A DNA stretch of 64,000 nucleotides from Bog-756 sp963813525 (lineage in GTDB: Bacteria; Actinomycetota; Acidimicrobiia; Acidimicrobiales; RAAP-2), in the NCBI GenBank assembly GCA_963813525.1, contig CAWEZI010000005.1, positions 2,976,001-3,040,000 of the forward strand, read 5' to 3'. Shown in pieces: positions 8,681-17,935 of this stretch. The stretch's first letter is position 1. Every line of letters starts with the position of its first letter. The notes under the pieces were generated by a model. The model made no database searches. It was not told the DNA's origin and was given only the letters and a program-made list of their open reading frames with translations. The position numbers and the translations under genes are program-made.

Positions 8681-9811
8681 CGCCGTCCGCAGTTCGGCCA
8701 CCTCCGCATCGGTCAGCCCCCAGTCGGCCAGCGCTTCGTCGGCGTGCTGACCGGGGTTGGGTGGAGGTCTGCGTATGGACCCGGGCGTGGACTCGAAGCG
8801 GGGCGCCGGCGCCGGCTGCACCACGCCGGCAACCTCGGTGAAGGTCCCACGCACCCGGTTGTGCGGATGATGGGGAGCTTCATCCATGGAGAGCACCGGG
8901 GCGACACAGGCGTCGCTCCCCTCGAAGACCTTCTCCCACTCGGCCCGACTCCGGGTGGCGAAGATGGCGGCGAACCGCTCCTTCATCGCCGGCCACGCCT
9001 CCCTGTCCATTTGGGGGGGCAACTCCTCGCCTTCCAGGTCGAGCAGTCGGATCAGCTCGGCGTAGAACTGGGTCTCGATGGCACCGACGCCCATGAAGCC
9101 GCCGTCCGACGTCTCGTAGACCTCGTAGAAAGGGGCGCCCGTGTCGAGCAGATTGGTGCCTCGGGGGCCGTTCCACATGCCTGCGGACCGCAGGGTGTAG
9201 GTCATGGCCATGAGGGCGGCGGCCCCGTCCACCATGGCGGCGTCGACCACCTGTCCGCGACCGGTGCGTTGCGCGCTGATGATGGCAGCCAGCATGCCGA
9301 AAGCCAGCAGCATGCCGCCCCCGCCGAAGTCACCCACCAGATTGAGAGGAGGGACGGGACGGTCGCCGGCTCGGCCGATGGGGTCGAGTGCGCCGGCCAG
9401 GGCGATGTAGTCGATGTCGTGACCAGCGCGAGGGGCCATGGGGCCGTTCTGACCCCACCCGGTCATCCGGCCGAACACCAGCTTCGGGTTTCTCTCGAGG
9501 CAGGTTGTGGGACCGATTCCCAGCCTTTCGGCCACACCCGGACGAAAACCTTCCATCAGGCCGTCGGCCTGCTCGACCAGGCGCAGGACCAGTTCAACCC
9601 CGGCCGGGTTCTTGAGATCGACAGCCACCGAACGACGTCCCCGGTTCATGAGGTCGACGTGGGGCTCCGACAGCGGTGGGTAGGCGGCCTTCTCGTGGCG
9701 GTCGATGCGCACGATGTCGGCGCCGGCGTCGGCCAGCATCATGCCGGCGAAGGGTGCCGGGCCCAACCCGGCCAGCTCGACGATCCGGACACCTTCGAGG
9801 GGCCCGCTCAC
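8666..9811 (-). CDS. CaiB/BaiF-family CoA protein, alpha-methylacyl-CoA racemase type
   Basis: The 381-residue product belongs to family III CoA transferases and is closest to alpha-methylacyl-CoA racemase, which epimerises 2-methyl-branched acyl-CoAs before beta-oxidation. The N-terminal LAGLGPAPFAGMMLADAGAD region is typical. The racemase catalytic set is complete: His131 (AGHDIDY), Asp161 (NLVGDFGGG) and Glu246 (VGAIETQFY). The frame is open to 10021, but that overlaps galK; GTG 9811 places SGPLEGVRIVELAG at the usual N-terminus. It is divergent from galK. The acyl-CoA dehydrogenase and acyl-CoA synthetase near 30 kb could serve the same catabolism, but they are not linked. Confidence 0.9.
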   Translation of the reverse strand: MSGPLEGVRIVELAGLGPAPFAGMMLADAGADIVRIDRHEKAAYPPLSEPHVDLMNRGRRSVAVDLKNPAGVELVLRLVEQADGLMEGFRPGVAERLGIGPTTCLERNPKLVFGRMTGWGQNGPMAPRAGHDIDYIALAGALDPIGRAGDRPVPPLNLVGDFGGGGMLLAFGMLAAIISAQRTGRGQVVDAAMVDGAAALMAMTYTLRSAGMWNGPRGTNLLDTGAPFYEVYETSDGGFMGVGAIETQFYAELIRLLDLEGEELPPQMDREAWPAMKERFAAIFATRSRAEWEKVFEGSDACVAPVLSMDEAPHHPHNRVRGTFTEVAGVVQPAPAPRFESTPGSIRRPPPNPGQHADEALADWGLTDAEVAELRTAGAIR

Positions 9812-9962
9812 CGCCCACCGCCCACGGTCGTCCGGGCCCGGTTGCGACCAGGCGACGGATGGTACTGATGCGGGATGGTCATGGGCGGATGGTGGCCTCC
9901 GCGGGCGCCGGGGGTCAAATGCGACCAATTCCGACCACGACCGTGCAGCCGGAGGACGGGCC

Positions 9963-11006
9963 GTGGCTCTAGTGCTCCGCGCCACCGGGCCGGGGCGGGT
10001 CAACCTCATCGGGGACCACACCGACTACAACCAGGGCCTGGCCCTTCCCATGGCCATCGACCTCGGGGTCACGGTCACCCTCACCCCGACAGGCCGGGCG
10101 GACCTGCTGGTCACTTCGGAGGCCTTCCCCGATGCTGTGGCCATTCCGTTGGACCTCCCCGCCGGCCCTGACGCCATCGCTGCCCTCTCCCCACCTTGGG
10201 CCCGCCTGGTCGGAGCCATGGTGGCACTGGCCCGCCCCCCATCGGGGGGGCTCCTTCACGTCGAGTCGACGCTGCCCATCGGTTCGGGCCTGTCCTCGAG
10301 CGCGGCCCTGTGCGTGGCCTTGGCCGACGTGCTGGGCGTGACCGGAGGGGCGTGGGTGCTGGCCCGTCTCTGTCAGCAGGCAGAACATCTCACCGGTGCC
10401 CCGGTGGGAGCCATGGATCCGCTGGTAGCCGCAGCCGGGCGCCGGGGGCAGGCCCTGCTCGTCGACTTCGGGTCGTCCACCCTTCGACCTGTCGACTTCC
10501 CGGAGGACGTTGACGTCGTGGTCATCCACTCCGGTCTCCACCACCACCTGCCCACCTCGCTCTACGCCGCCCGTGTGGCCGAGTGCGAGGCGGCAGCAGC
10601 CATCGTCGGACCGCTCGGATCGGCCGACCGGAGCGATCTGGCCGGCCTCATTGACCCGGTTTTGCGAGCCAGGGCCCGTCACGTGCTCACCGAGTGCCGA
10701 CGCGTGCTCGATTTTGCCGACGCCTTGGCCGTCGAGGATCTGGCCACAGCCGGCTCGCTCATGGTCGACAGCCACCGCAGCCTGGCCGACGACTACCAGG
10801 TATCGACGCCCGAGCTCGACCAGCTGGTGGCCCAGGTGACGGCTCGACCCGGCGTGTGGGGGGCGCGGATGACCGGCGCCGGCTTCGGCGGATGCGTGGT
10901 CGCCCTGGCCCGACCGGGGGCGATCACCCTCGACGGGTGGCCGACCGAGGCCTGGCGGGTCCGGGCCAGCGACGGGACACTGGCCCAGAAGGCGGCGGCA
11001 TCGTAA
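9963..11006 (+). CDS. galK: galactokinase (GHMP kinase)
   Basis: GalK phosphorylates galactose at C1 in the Leloir pathway. The 347-residue frame has the galactokinase signature GRVNLIGDHTDYNQG at about residues 11-25, GHMP motif 2 LPIGSGLSSSAAL near residue 103 and motif 3 MTGAGFGGCV near residue 304. The start is GTG 9963, seven nucleotides after GGAGG; the open frame runs farther upstream but overlaps the divergent racemase gene. No galT or galE is adjacent, so the sugar specificity rests on the signature. A related GHMP sugar kinase remains possible. Confidence 0.9.
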   Translation: MALVLRATGPGRVNLIGDHTDYNQGLALPMAIDLGVTVTLTPTGRADLLVTSEAFPDAVAIPLDLPAGPDAIAALSPPWARLVGAMVALARPPSGGLLHVESTLPIGSGLSSSAALCVALADVLGVTGGAWVLARLCQQAEHLTGAPVGAMDPLVAAAGRRGQALLVDFGSSTLRPVDFPEDVDVVVIHSGLHHHLPTSLYAARVAECEAAAAIVGPLGSADRSDLAGLIDPVLRARARHVLTECRRVLDFADALAVEDLATAGSLMVDSHRSLADDYQVSTPELDQLVAQVTARPGVWGARMTGAGFGGCVVALARPGAITLDGWPTEAWRVRASDGTLAQKAAAS

Positions 11007-11062
11007 CCGATCTCAGCCGGCCCGGTGCCAGGCGACTCCGACTTCCCGGGGCGGCGGTGTGC

Positions 11063-11557
11063 TCAGGCCCACTGCACCGGAGGGGGACTGGGGCGGAGCC
11101 GGCGGGTGATGACCCGCTGGAAGATCACCGGCTTGCGCACATCCTCGATGAGGCGCACACCACCATCGTGCAGCACCAGTTCGATGCGACCGGTGCCGAC
11201 CATGCGTCGCAGGAGCGATCGGACGACCACGACGTGCTCAATGTCCCCCAATGACGTCGACAGATCGCGCCTGACCAGCACCCCCCACTGTTCGACGACC
11301 CGGGAGTTGGTGAGCAGGAGACGGGTGGTTCGCCAGTGCACCGCTCGCGCAGCCAGCCAGACGCAGGGAACGGCCACCACGAGACCCTCGACCCAGTGCA
11401 GGGCCACCGAGGTGTGGGGAATGGTCGCATCCAGGACCACGCCCACGATGATCAGGATCAGTGCGGTGGCCAAGGGGCCGGCCAGGAACAACCAGTGGGG
11501 CCTGATGTCGACCAGAACCTTCTCGTCGGGGAGGAGGGCAAACCGGCGGTCGGCCAA
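11063..11557 (-). CDS. bacterial PH (YdbS/bPH2-like) membrane protein
   Basis: The 164-residue protein has two hydrophobic segments (about residues 22-44 and 56-74) followed by a bacterial pleckstrin-homology-like domain starting near HWRTTRLLLTNSRVVEQWG, the usual hallmark of the bPH2/YdbS family. It is likely membrane-anchored with the PH domain in the cytoplasm. It lies 5 bp downstream of ddl and is the last gene of the hydrolase-murF-ddl cluster, suggesting an envelope function. No specific role can be read from the sequence. Confidence 0.82.
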   Translation of the reverse strand: MADRRFALLPDEKVLVDIRPHWLFLAGPLATALILIIVGVVLDATIPHTSVALHWVEGLVVAVPCVWLAARAVHWRTTRLLLTNSRVVEQWGVLVRRDLSTSLGDIEHVVVVRSLLRRMVGTGRIELVLHDGGVRLIEDVRKPVIFQRVITRRLRPSPPPVQWA

Positions 11558-11562
11558 GCGGT

Positions 11563-12693
11563 TCAGCCCAACTTGCCCGCGATCGAACCGGCCGACCGCA
11601 GGACGCTTCCGTCAGCACCGGCCGCCGAATAGGCGTGGGTGGGCCGTTCCCGCGCTTCGCTCAGAAGATCGGCCAGCAGCGTGGCGAACGGGAGGTGTGG
11701 GGTGACCCACAGGTACCGGGCCAGTGAGCCGGGGATGGTGTTGATCTCGTTGACCACGAACCGCGAACCATCGCTCAGGAAGTCGATGCGGGCCACCCCG
11801 CGGACGCCGGCCACTTCGGCGATCCTGGCCGCCGCCTCACGCAGTCCCTTCTCCAATTCGGAGGGAATCTGGGCGGGCAGCTCGCGCTTGGCCCCGGCCA
11901 TGCCTTCGCCGGCCACGTACTTGTCGCGATAGTCGAGGATGTCGACTGCGTCCGTCGACCGGATGGGCCGCTCCACGGCGGAGAGGTCGAGAGTGGGCCA
12001 GGTGCGCACCCCCACCTGGAGGTCACTCATCTCCGGGTGGTAGGGCTCGAGTACCGCCCCGAACCGCAGGTGCGGGTTGACCAGCAACCGATCCAGAGCG
12101 GTGGCGAAGTCGTGAACCACGTCGATGCCGATGGACGACCCACCGAAACGAGGCTTGATGATGTAGGGGCCGTCGAAGGCCGGCGGGTCGGCGTCCCCCA
12201 CCAGAGGCAGACGGGGCAGCGTCGGCAGTCCGGCTCCGGCCGCCACCCAACCGAAGGCCAGCTTGTCCATGCCCAGGGCGGCGCCCGCCACTGTCGGACC
12301 CGTGTAGCGAATGCCGGCCAGGTCCAACGCAGCTTGCAGGGTGCCGTCCTCGCCCGGCCCCCCGTGACAGCAGACCAGGGCCACCTCGACAGCCAGATCG
12401 CGCGACCGTCCGAGCCGACCCCCGGGCTCCGAGAATCCACCGCCGGGGGCCGCCACCAATTGCAGTTGTTTGGCGCCACGGGGAACCCCCTCGAGGAAAG
12501 ACTCGGCCTCGAGGCCGGGGTCGACCTCGTACCAGTCGCCCGTCTTGGACCAGAACAGGGCGCGGACGGTCCCGCCCGGCGATGTCGATGAACCGCTGGC
12601 GCCCGACAGGCCCCGGGTCGCCTGGAGCCCGGTGAGCACGCTGACATCGTGCTCGGGAGACGGACCTCCGAAGATGACGGCGACTTCGGTCAC
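11563..12693 (-). CDS. ddl: D-alanine--D-alanine ligase
   Basis: Ddl joins two D-alanines with ATP to make the dipeptide added to the peptidoglycan stem by MurF. The 376-residue ATP-grasp protein begins with VAVIFGGPSPEHDVSVLTG and contains the Gly-rich segment GGSSIGIDVV and the C-terminal metal-binding stretch FVVNEINTIPGSL. It sits 77 bp after the MurF-like gene and 5 bp before the PH-domain gene, in a logical order for cell-wall precursor synthesis. A low-complexity Ser/Gly loop around residue 32 is slightly longer than usual. Confidence 0.95.
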   Translation of the reverse strand: MTEVAVIFGGPSPEHDVSVLTGLQATRGLSGASGSSTSPGGTVRALFWSKTGDWYEVDPGLEAESFLEGVPRGAKQLQLVAAPGGGFSEPGGRLGRSRDLAVEVALVCCHGGPGEDGTLQAALDLAGIRYTGPTVAGAALGMDKLAFGWVAAGAGLPTLPRLPLVGDADPPAFDGPYIIKPRFGGSSIGIDVVHDFATALDRLLVNPHLRFGAVLEPYHPEMSDLQVGVRTWPTLDLSAVERPIRSTDAVDILDYRDKYVAGEGMAGAKRELPAQIPSELEKGLREAAARIAEVAGVRGVARIDFLSDGSRFVVNEINTIPGSLARYLWVTPHLPFATLLADLLSEARERPTHAYSAAGADGSVLRSAGSIAGKLG

Positions 12694-12770
12694 GCTGGGC
12701 TGGCTCCTCGGATCGGGGAATAGGACGTGGGAACAACCCCGGGAGGTAGGGCGTCCGGTGGCTCAGTGGG

Positions 12771-14402
12771 TCAAGGGTAGTGGTCCGGCAGGTCGTTTTC
12801 GTACAGCACCGCGTCGCCCGAGGCCAGGTGGCTACGCACCCAGTCGACGGCCTGGCCCCTATCCCTGACCAAGGTGACGTCGGCCCGGGCGCCGTCGACG
12901 GCCAGCGCCCCCGCCTCGAGTGCCCGCCGGTTGGTTCGTCCGACGATGACCAGGTCGGTGGCCACCCCCACCGCGGCCGAGGCGAATCGGCGGTTCTCCT
13001 CGAACTGGCGGGCCCCGAGCTCGACCATTCCCGGCGTGACCACGGCCAGACGGCGGACGCCCGCCGGTCGATCGGCGCCACCTGTCGCCGCCGCAACCAG
13101 CGCACGCAGAGCGGCACCGGCACCGGCCGGGTTGGCGTTGTAGGTGTCGTCGAGGATGACCACCCCCGACGGGGATTCCACCGCGGCCAGTCGGTGGTCG
13201 ACGGATGGAAGATCGTGCAGCCGGTCCACGATGAGCGCCGGCTCGATGTCGAGGGCCAGAGCCACAGCGACCGCGCTGGCCAGGTTGGTGGGCTGCGCTC
13301 CGGTCGGGACCGACAGCTCCTCGCCGACCAGCTTGCCTTCCACCAAAACCGACACACAGGACCGGCCCTTCTCCCCCGGGGTGGCGACCACGCAGACGTC
13401 GGCCGTGCGATCGGTCGTCGAACAGCGATAGACCCGCTTGCCGGCGGCGGTGGCGGCATCGGCCAGGGCAGCCAGGCGGCTGTCGTCGACCGGCAGGACC
13501 ACCCGCTGGGCATGCTCGATGATTTCGGCCTTGGCTGCCACGATTCGGTCTTCGGACCCGAACCGCTCGAGGTGGACCGGCCCGATGGCGGTGATGACGG
13601 CGATGTCCGGAGGGCACCAGCGGCACAGGTCGGCGATCTCCCCGGGCCCGTAGGTACCCATTTCGGCCACGAAGACCTCCGTGCCCTCGGCCAGATGTTC
13701 ATTGACGGCCCGAGCCAGTCCGGCCCGGTTGTTGAAACTGGCCGGGGTGGCAACCACCGAGCGGGCCGCCTTCACGATGTGGGCCACGTGATTTTTGGTC
13801 GATGTCTTTCCGAAGGATCCGGTGATGGCCACGATGGTCGGGTTGACCGCATGCAACCGGCGCGAGGCCTGGTCGACGAAGGAGGTGGACGCCCGGCGCT
13901 CGAAGGGGGCGGCCACGGCGCAGGCCAGGTCGACCAGGAGCGGCACGGCCAGGGCGGCCACCACTGCCGCCACCGATGGCACGCCGACGAGCCACCCGAC
14001 CGCCACCACCACCGCTTCGAGCAGGACCCACAGTGCGGCCAAGGTTCGCAGTCGGCGGGTCCAGGCCAGAGGGGACGTTCTTCCGCGGACGGAGAGGCCG
14101 AGTGGGCCTGCGGTCACCACCACGGCGGTGAGGAGGCCGGCGAGGGGGAACCACAGCGACGCCACGGCCGCAGCCGAACCGCTGAGGGCACCGATCTGGT
14201 TGATGACTGTCGACCCCCACCACCGGGCGGCGAACCGGGTCACCGATCCGGCCAGGTAGTGCTCCCGCTGGGCCACCCGCAACCAGCGGAGGCCGGCGGG
14301 AACGCAGGCCACCACACAGACAACGACCGTGATCCACGCCAGCCCGCTGTGCAGACGGGAGAGGTCGAGTGCGGTGGTGGTGAGTGCCCCCACAGCCCTC
14401 AC
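12771..14402 (-). CDS. murF: MurF-like Mur ligase with N-terminal membrane domain
   Basis: MurF adds D-Ala-D-Ala to UDP-MurNAc-tripeptide. Residues ~175-543 carry the Mur ligase core: P-loop ITGSFGKTSTKNH near residue 193, FNNRAGLARAVNEH, VFVAEMGTYGPGEI (MurF type), GPVHLERFGS, PSVDHRLAAV and ILDDTYNANPAG. The first ~170 residues contain five or so hydrophobic helices in place of the usual UDP-MurNAc-binding domain 1. The neighbour ddl supports a MurF role. The odd N-terminus leaves open a membrane-tethered variant acting on another UDP-MurNAc-like substrate. It overlaps the upstream hydrolase gene by 4 bp. Confidence 0.85.
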   Translation of the reverse strand: MRAVGALTTTALDLSRLHSGLAWITVVVCVVACVPAGLRWLRVAQREHYLAGSVTRFAARWWGSTVINQIGALSGSAAAVASLWFPLAGLLTAVVVTAGPLGLSVRGRTSPLAWTRRLRTLAALWVLLEAVVVAVGWLVGVPSVAAVVAALAVPLLVDLACAVAAPFERRASTSFVDQASRRLHAVNPTIVAITGSFGKTSTKNHVAHIVKAARSVVATPASFNNRAGLARAVNEHLAEGTEVFVAEMGTYGPGEIADLCRWCPPDIAVITAIGPVHLERFGSEDRIVAAKAEIIEHAQRVVLPVDDSRLAALADAATAAGKRVYRCSTTDRTADVCVVATPGEKGRSCVSVLVEGKLVGEELSVPTGAQPTNLASAVAVALALDIEPALIVDRLHDLPSVDHRLAAVESPSGVVILDDTYNANPAGAGAALRALVAAATGGADRPAGVRRLAVVTPGMVELGARQFEENRRFASAAVGVATDLVIVGRTNRRALEAGALAVDGARADVTLVRDRGQAVDWVRSHLASGDAVLYENDLPDHYP

Positions 14403-15199
14403 GGGGCGTCGGCCCTGGCGTCGTCACCGGCACCGAGGATGGCGGCACGAAGGTGCGCGGACGCCTCGGTGGGCACCAGATGGCCGACACCGGGCAGCAC
14501 GGTGAGCGTGGCCCGGGGAAAGATCCCCTGTGCCCGGACGGCCACCTCCAGCGGGACCTCGGTGTCCTGCTCACCCCAGACCAGTTGGACCGGGCAGCCG
14601 ATGGTGGCCATGTCCTCGGCGTACTGTTCGCCCAAGGAGGCCACCAGCACGCCCCGCATCACGCCCTGTGCCTCCCGGTAGTCCCGCGATCCGTAGCGAT
14701 TCCGGGCCGCCTCCATCCGGTCGGCACCGATCAGCCCCAGGGTATGCAGCCGGCGGATCAGGCGGTAAGGGGTGGGCGGATGGGAACGGCGGTCGCCGCG
14801 GTCGAGAAGAGGCACGCCGGATAGGACCATCCGCTCGATCCGGTCCGGCACCAGCCTTTGCAGGCGGACCGCCACCCGGCCTCCGAACGAATGACCCACG
14901 ATGATCACCCGCTCGGCCAGCACTCCGTCCTCTTCGAACAGGGGGAGCAGGTGCCGGGCGTAGCCGTCGCTACCCCACGGTTCGGGGGGCGGGGGGGTCG
15001 AACCGAAACCGAACAGGTCGGGGCCGACCGCGCTGACCGCCCCGATCAGGGGCTGTGCCGCTACTTCGGTCCCAGTGGGGGCGAACACGGGATCGAAGTC
15101 GCGGTGACTCCGCGCCCAGCCGTGAAGAGCCAGCACAGTGGGAATTCCCGATCCCCAGGTTCCGCCGAACAGGTGACCGCCGGCGAACGACTTCAGCAC
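14399..15199 (-). CDS. alpha/beta-fold hydrolase
   Basis: The 266-residue protein has an alpha/beta hydrolase layout: oxyanion segment LALHGWARSHRDFD, nucleophile elbow GHSFGGRVA with Ser near residue 103, acid in VWGEQDTEVP and His in PGVGHLVPTE. No signal peptide is seen, so it is cytoplasmic. It is the first gene of the cluster with murF (4-bp overlap), ddl and the PH protein, which suggests an envelope-precursor or detoxification role, but the substrate is unknown. Confidence 0.87.
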   Translation of the reverse strand: MLKSFAGGHLFGGTWGSGIPTVLALHGWARSHRDFDPVFAPTGTEVAAQPLIGAVSAVGPDLFGFGSTPPPPEPWGSDGYARHLLPLFEEDGVLAERVIIVGHSFGGRVAVRLQRLVPDRIERMVLSGVPLLDRGDRRSHPPTPYRLIRRLHTLGLIGADRMEAARNRYGSRDYREAQGVMRGVLVASLGEQYAEDMATIGCPVQLVWGEQDTEVPLEVAVRAQGIFPRATLTVLPGVGHLVPTEASAHLRAAILGAGDDARADAP

Positions 15200-15310
15200 C
15201 GATACACCCTACCGATAGCCTCGCCTCCCGTGGAACGATGGGAGCCGGCCCCTACGCCGCGGGCGCTGGGGTCCACCGGCCTGGGACTCCCCCATCTCAG
15301 GCCTTTCCAG

Positions 15311-15396
15311 CCCCGGCCCACCGGGCTCAGACCCTTTGACCCCCGGCCCACCGGGCTCAACCCCGTCGGGCCCCGACCCACCGAATCCCGATCCGG
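15311..15396 (+). repeat. 30-bp tandem repeat, about 2.9 copies
   Basis: Units at 15311-15340, 15341-15370 and 15371-15396 (partial, diverged) share the core CCCCGGCCCACCGGGCTCA. The array sits in the 224-bp gap between the divergent hydrolase and helicase genes, and the rest of the gap shows no recognisable gene. Unlike the other arrays it does not cover a stop codon. Confidence 0.8.
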
Positions 15397-15423
15397 CCCT
15401 CCCCGGAGTCCGAAGGACGCACC

Positions 15424-17070
15424 GTGAATGGCGATCAGGTCGGCGGTCACCAGGAAACCGAGGAGGGCTCGGGACCTGCGCTGTTGGACCGCGCCCTGGC
15501 CACTCTCACCGAGGAGCAACGACTGAGCGTCGAGTCACCGGCGGCGGCGCTGTGCATCGTGGCCGGCGCCGGCTCGGGTAAGACCCGGGTGCTCACGCTG
15601 CGGGCGGCCAGGCGCATCGCCGACGGCAGCGCCGAAGCCGATCACACCGCCATCTTCACCTTCACCCGCAAGGCGGCTCACGAGCTCCGCCACCGCCTCC
15701 GCCGCTACGGGGTCCCCGTGTCCTCCCCCACCGGGGACGGCATCCCCAGCCGCGGGGTGCGCGCCGGGACCCTTCACCAGTTGGCCCTGGCCCTCATCCG
15801 CCGTCACGCCCTCGACGTCGGCCGCCCGCCCCCGGTGGTGGCCGAGCGCCGCTTCCGGATGATCTGCGACGTCGTCGGTGATCCCGCTCTGGCCTCGGCC
15901 ATCGACGCCGAGGTGGGCTGGGCCAAGGCCAACTGCCTCACCGCCGCCAGCTACGGCCGTGCGGCCGAGGAAGCTGGGCGTCCCGCTGTCATCTCCGTCG
16001 ATCAGGTGGTCGACGGTTACTCAGCCTACGAAACCGCCCTCCAACGCCGTCGCATGGTGGACCTCGATGATCTCCTCATTCGGGCCGGCGACCTCCTCCA
16101 GGCCGACCCGGCCTTCGCCGAACGGATCCAATGGCGTTACCGCCACCTGTCGATCGACGAGTTCCAGGACGTGAACCCCGCTCAATTCCGGCTCATTGGG
16201 GGTCTCATGGGTGACAGCCCCGACCTGTGCGCGGTCGGCGACCCGAACCAGGCCATCTACGGGTGGAACGGGGCCGATCCCCGGCTCATCCACCGCCTTC
16301 CGGAGCTGGTTGCGGGCCTCCAAGTCCTTCGGCTGGACGCCAACCACCGGTCCACGCCCCAGGTGGTAGCGGCGGCCCGTGCCGCCCTCGGATCCGCCAC
16401 GTCCGGCATCCCCCTGTCAGCCATCCCCGACGGCCCCCTTCCCATCGTCACCCACTTCGACGACGAGCAGGCCGAGGCAGCGGGGGTGGTGGCGCGCCTG
16501 CTGGAACGATCAGGACAGGGCCTGCTCTGGTCCGACCAAGCCGTTCTGGCCCGGACCCACGACCAACTGGCGGTGGTCCGTGGCGCCCTGGGTCGGGCCG
16601 GCATCCCCCACCGGCTCGCTCCCGACCGTGAAACACCGGTGGGCGCCGACCGGGGAACCCCGGGTCGACCGGCGGGTGGCGGCAAACAGCCGCCGTTCGG
16701 TGCATCCGCCGGCGCTCGGACCGAGGCAGATGCCGTCGAACTGGCCACCTTTCACCGGGCCAAAGGGCTCGAGTGGAGTTCCGTCAATGTGGTCGGGCTC
16801 GAAGAGGGGTTCGTGCCCATCGTCTACGCCCAATCGGACCAGGCCCTGGCCGAGGAGAGGCGGCTCCTCTACGTGGCCATGACCCGGGCCTCGTCGGACC
16901 TCCACTGTTCGTGGGCACGCCTGCGGACGACGGGGTCGGGACGGCAGTTGGAGCGTCAGCCGTCACCGTGGTTGGCCGCCGTGGCTCGGGTGGCCCGCAC
17001 CGGTACCCGGCGGGCCACGGCGGCCGACACCGGGCGCCGGATCGCTCAGCTCCGTACCCGCCTGACCTGA
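15424..17070 (+). CDS. UvrD/Rep-family superfamily 1A DNA helicase (short form)
   Basis: The 548-residue product is a 3'-5' SF1 helicase of the UvrD/PcrA/UvrD2 group: Q-motif LTEEQRLSVES, Walker A AGAGSGKTRVL near residue 53, TFTRKAAHELRHR (Ia), Walker B LSIDEFQDVNPAQF (II), GDPNQAIYGWNG (III), LDANHRSTPQV (IV), TFHRAKGLEW (V) and LLYVAMTRAS (VI). It is shorter than UvrD (~700) and has a reduced 2B region with a Gly/Pro loop. There is no HRDC domain after motif VI, unlike mycobacterial UvrD2. Its start is GTG 15424. xthA lies convergent beyond it, but no pathway link follows. Confidence 0.92.
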   Translation: MNGDQVGGHQETEEGSGPALLDRALATLTEEQRLSVESPAAALCIVAGAGSGKTRVLTLRAARRIADGSAEADHTAIFTFTRKAAHELRHRLRRYGVPVSSPTGDGIPSRGVRAGTLHQLALALIRRHALDVGRPPPVVAERRFRMICDVVGDPALASAIDAEVGWAKANCLTAASYGRAAEEAGRPAVISVDQVVDGYSAYETALQRRRMVDLDDLLIRAGDLLQADPAFAERIQWRYRHLSIDEFQDVNPAQFRLIGGLMGDSPDLCAVGDPNQAIYGWNGADPRLIHRLPELVAGLQVLRLDANHRSTPQVVAAARAALGSATSGIPLSAIPDGPLPIVTHFDDEQAEAAGVVARLLERSGQGLLWSDQAVLARTHDQLAVVRGALGRAGIPHRLAPDRETPVGADRGTPGRPAGGGKQPPFGASAGARTEADAVELATFHRAKGLEWSSVNVVGLEEGFVPIVYAQSDQALAEERRLLYVAMTRASSDLHCSWARLRTTGSGRQLERQPSPWLAAVARVARTGTRRATAADTGRRIAQLRTRLT

Positions 17071-17096
17071 AGGTCCGTACCCGCCGGACCTGAAGG
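17051..17096 (+). repeat. 23-bp tandem duplication over the UvrD-like gene stop
   Basis: Two 23-bp units (17051-17073 and 17074-17096) differ at one position. The first contains the final Arg-Leu-Thr codons and TGA of the helicase gene, and the second repeats them downstream. Confidence 0.85.
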
Positions 17097-17110
17097 GGGG
17101 TCCGGCGCAC

Positions 17111-17132
17111 CGACGGCTGCGCTACGGCTGCG
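17111..17132 (-). repeat. 11-bp tandem duplication over the xthA stop
   Basis: Two 11-bp units (17111-17121 and 17122-17132) with core ACGGCTGCG flank the end of xthA, whose TAG is at 17122-17124 on the minus strand. One unit is coding, the other lies just past the stop. A short unit like this could arise by chance. Confidence 0.65.
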
Positions 17133-17922
17133 GGGAGAGGCCGCCGTCCCCGCCGGTGTCGATGTCGACAAAGACCGGTGTGTGGTCCGAGGGCTTCTGA
17201 CCCTTGCGGGCATTCCTGTCGATGAGGGCGTAGACGGCTCGTTGGGCCAGGACCTCGGTCATCAGAAGGAGATCGATACGCATCCCCTGGTGGCGATGGA
17301 ACGAACCACCTCGGTAGTCCCACCACGAGAACAGGCCGTCCTCGGTGTAGAGGCGACGGAACACGTCGACCAACCCCCAGGACTCCAGACTGGCCAACGC
17401 TTCACGCTCCGCTGCGCTCACGTGGGTCATCCCCTCGAATGCGGCCGGGCTCCACACGTCGCGGTCTTCGGGAGCCACGTTGAAGTCCCCGCACACGGCC
17501 ACCGGTTGGTCGGGTGACCTCTTCTGCTCGAGAAAGGAACGGAGGGCGGCCAGCCAAACCAGTTTGGCCTGGTAGTACTCGCTGTCGAGACTGCGCCCGT
17601 TGGGCACGTAGACCGACGTCACCTGCACTCCCCCGCAATCGGCACTTATCAGCCGGCTCCCCTGATCGTCGTCCGACGATCCCATGCCCACCGTCACGTC
17701 CGACATGCCCACCCGACTGGCGATGGCCACCCCGTTCCATCGTCCATCGCCATGATGGGCCGTCTCGTACCCGAGTGTGGCGAAGGCACCGTGGGGAAAG
17801 GCCGCATCGGCCAACTTGGTCTCCTGCATGCAGAGGATGTCCGGCTGGGCATAACCGATCCACTCCTCCACTCGCCCCAGCCGTGCTCCCAGCGAGTTGA
17901 CGTTCCATGTGGCGATCCGCAC
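17122..17922 (-). CDS. xthA: exodeoxyribonuclease III (AP endonuclease family)
   Basis: ExoIII cleaves DNA at abasic sites and trims 3' ends in base-excision repair. The 266-residue protein has the EEP-fold motifs: RIATWNVNSLGARL at the start, MQETKLADAAFP with the metal-binding Glu, RWNGVAIASR, YVPNGRS, CGDFNVAPEDRDV and C-terminal SDHTPVFVD with the catalytic Asp-His. GTG 17922 is chosen because RIATWN must lie at the N-terminus; the longer frame to 17988 overlaps fabZ. The 3' end converges on the UvrD-like helicase gene. Confidence 0.95.
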   Translation of the reverse strand: MRIATWNVNSLGARLGRVEEWIGYAQPDILCMQETKLADAAFPHGAFATLGYETAHHGDGRWNGVAIASRVGMSDVTVGMGSSDDDQGSRLISADCGGVQVTSVYVPNGRSLDSEYYQAKLVWLAALRSFLEQKRSPDQPVAVCGDFNVAPEDRDVWSPAAFEGMTHVSAAEREALASLESWGLVDVFRRLYTEDGLFSWWDYRGGSFHRHQGMRIDLLLMTEVLAQRAVYALIDRNARKGQKPSDHTPVFVDIDTGGDGGLSPQP

Positions 17923-17935
17923 CGGAATTCCGATC

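Noticed and set aside
12780..14681. 633-codon plus-strand frame over murF
   Set aside because: Gly/His/Gln-rich shadow typical of the antisense of high-GC genes; murF and the hydrolase on the other strand have full family motifs.
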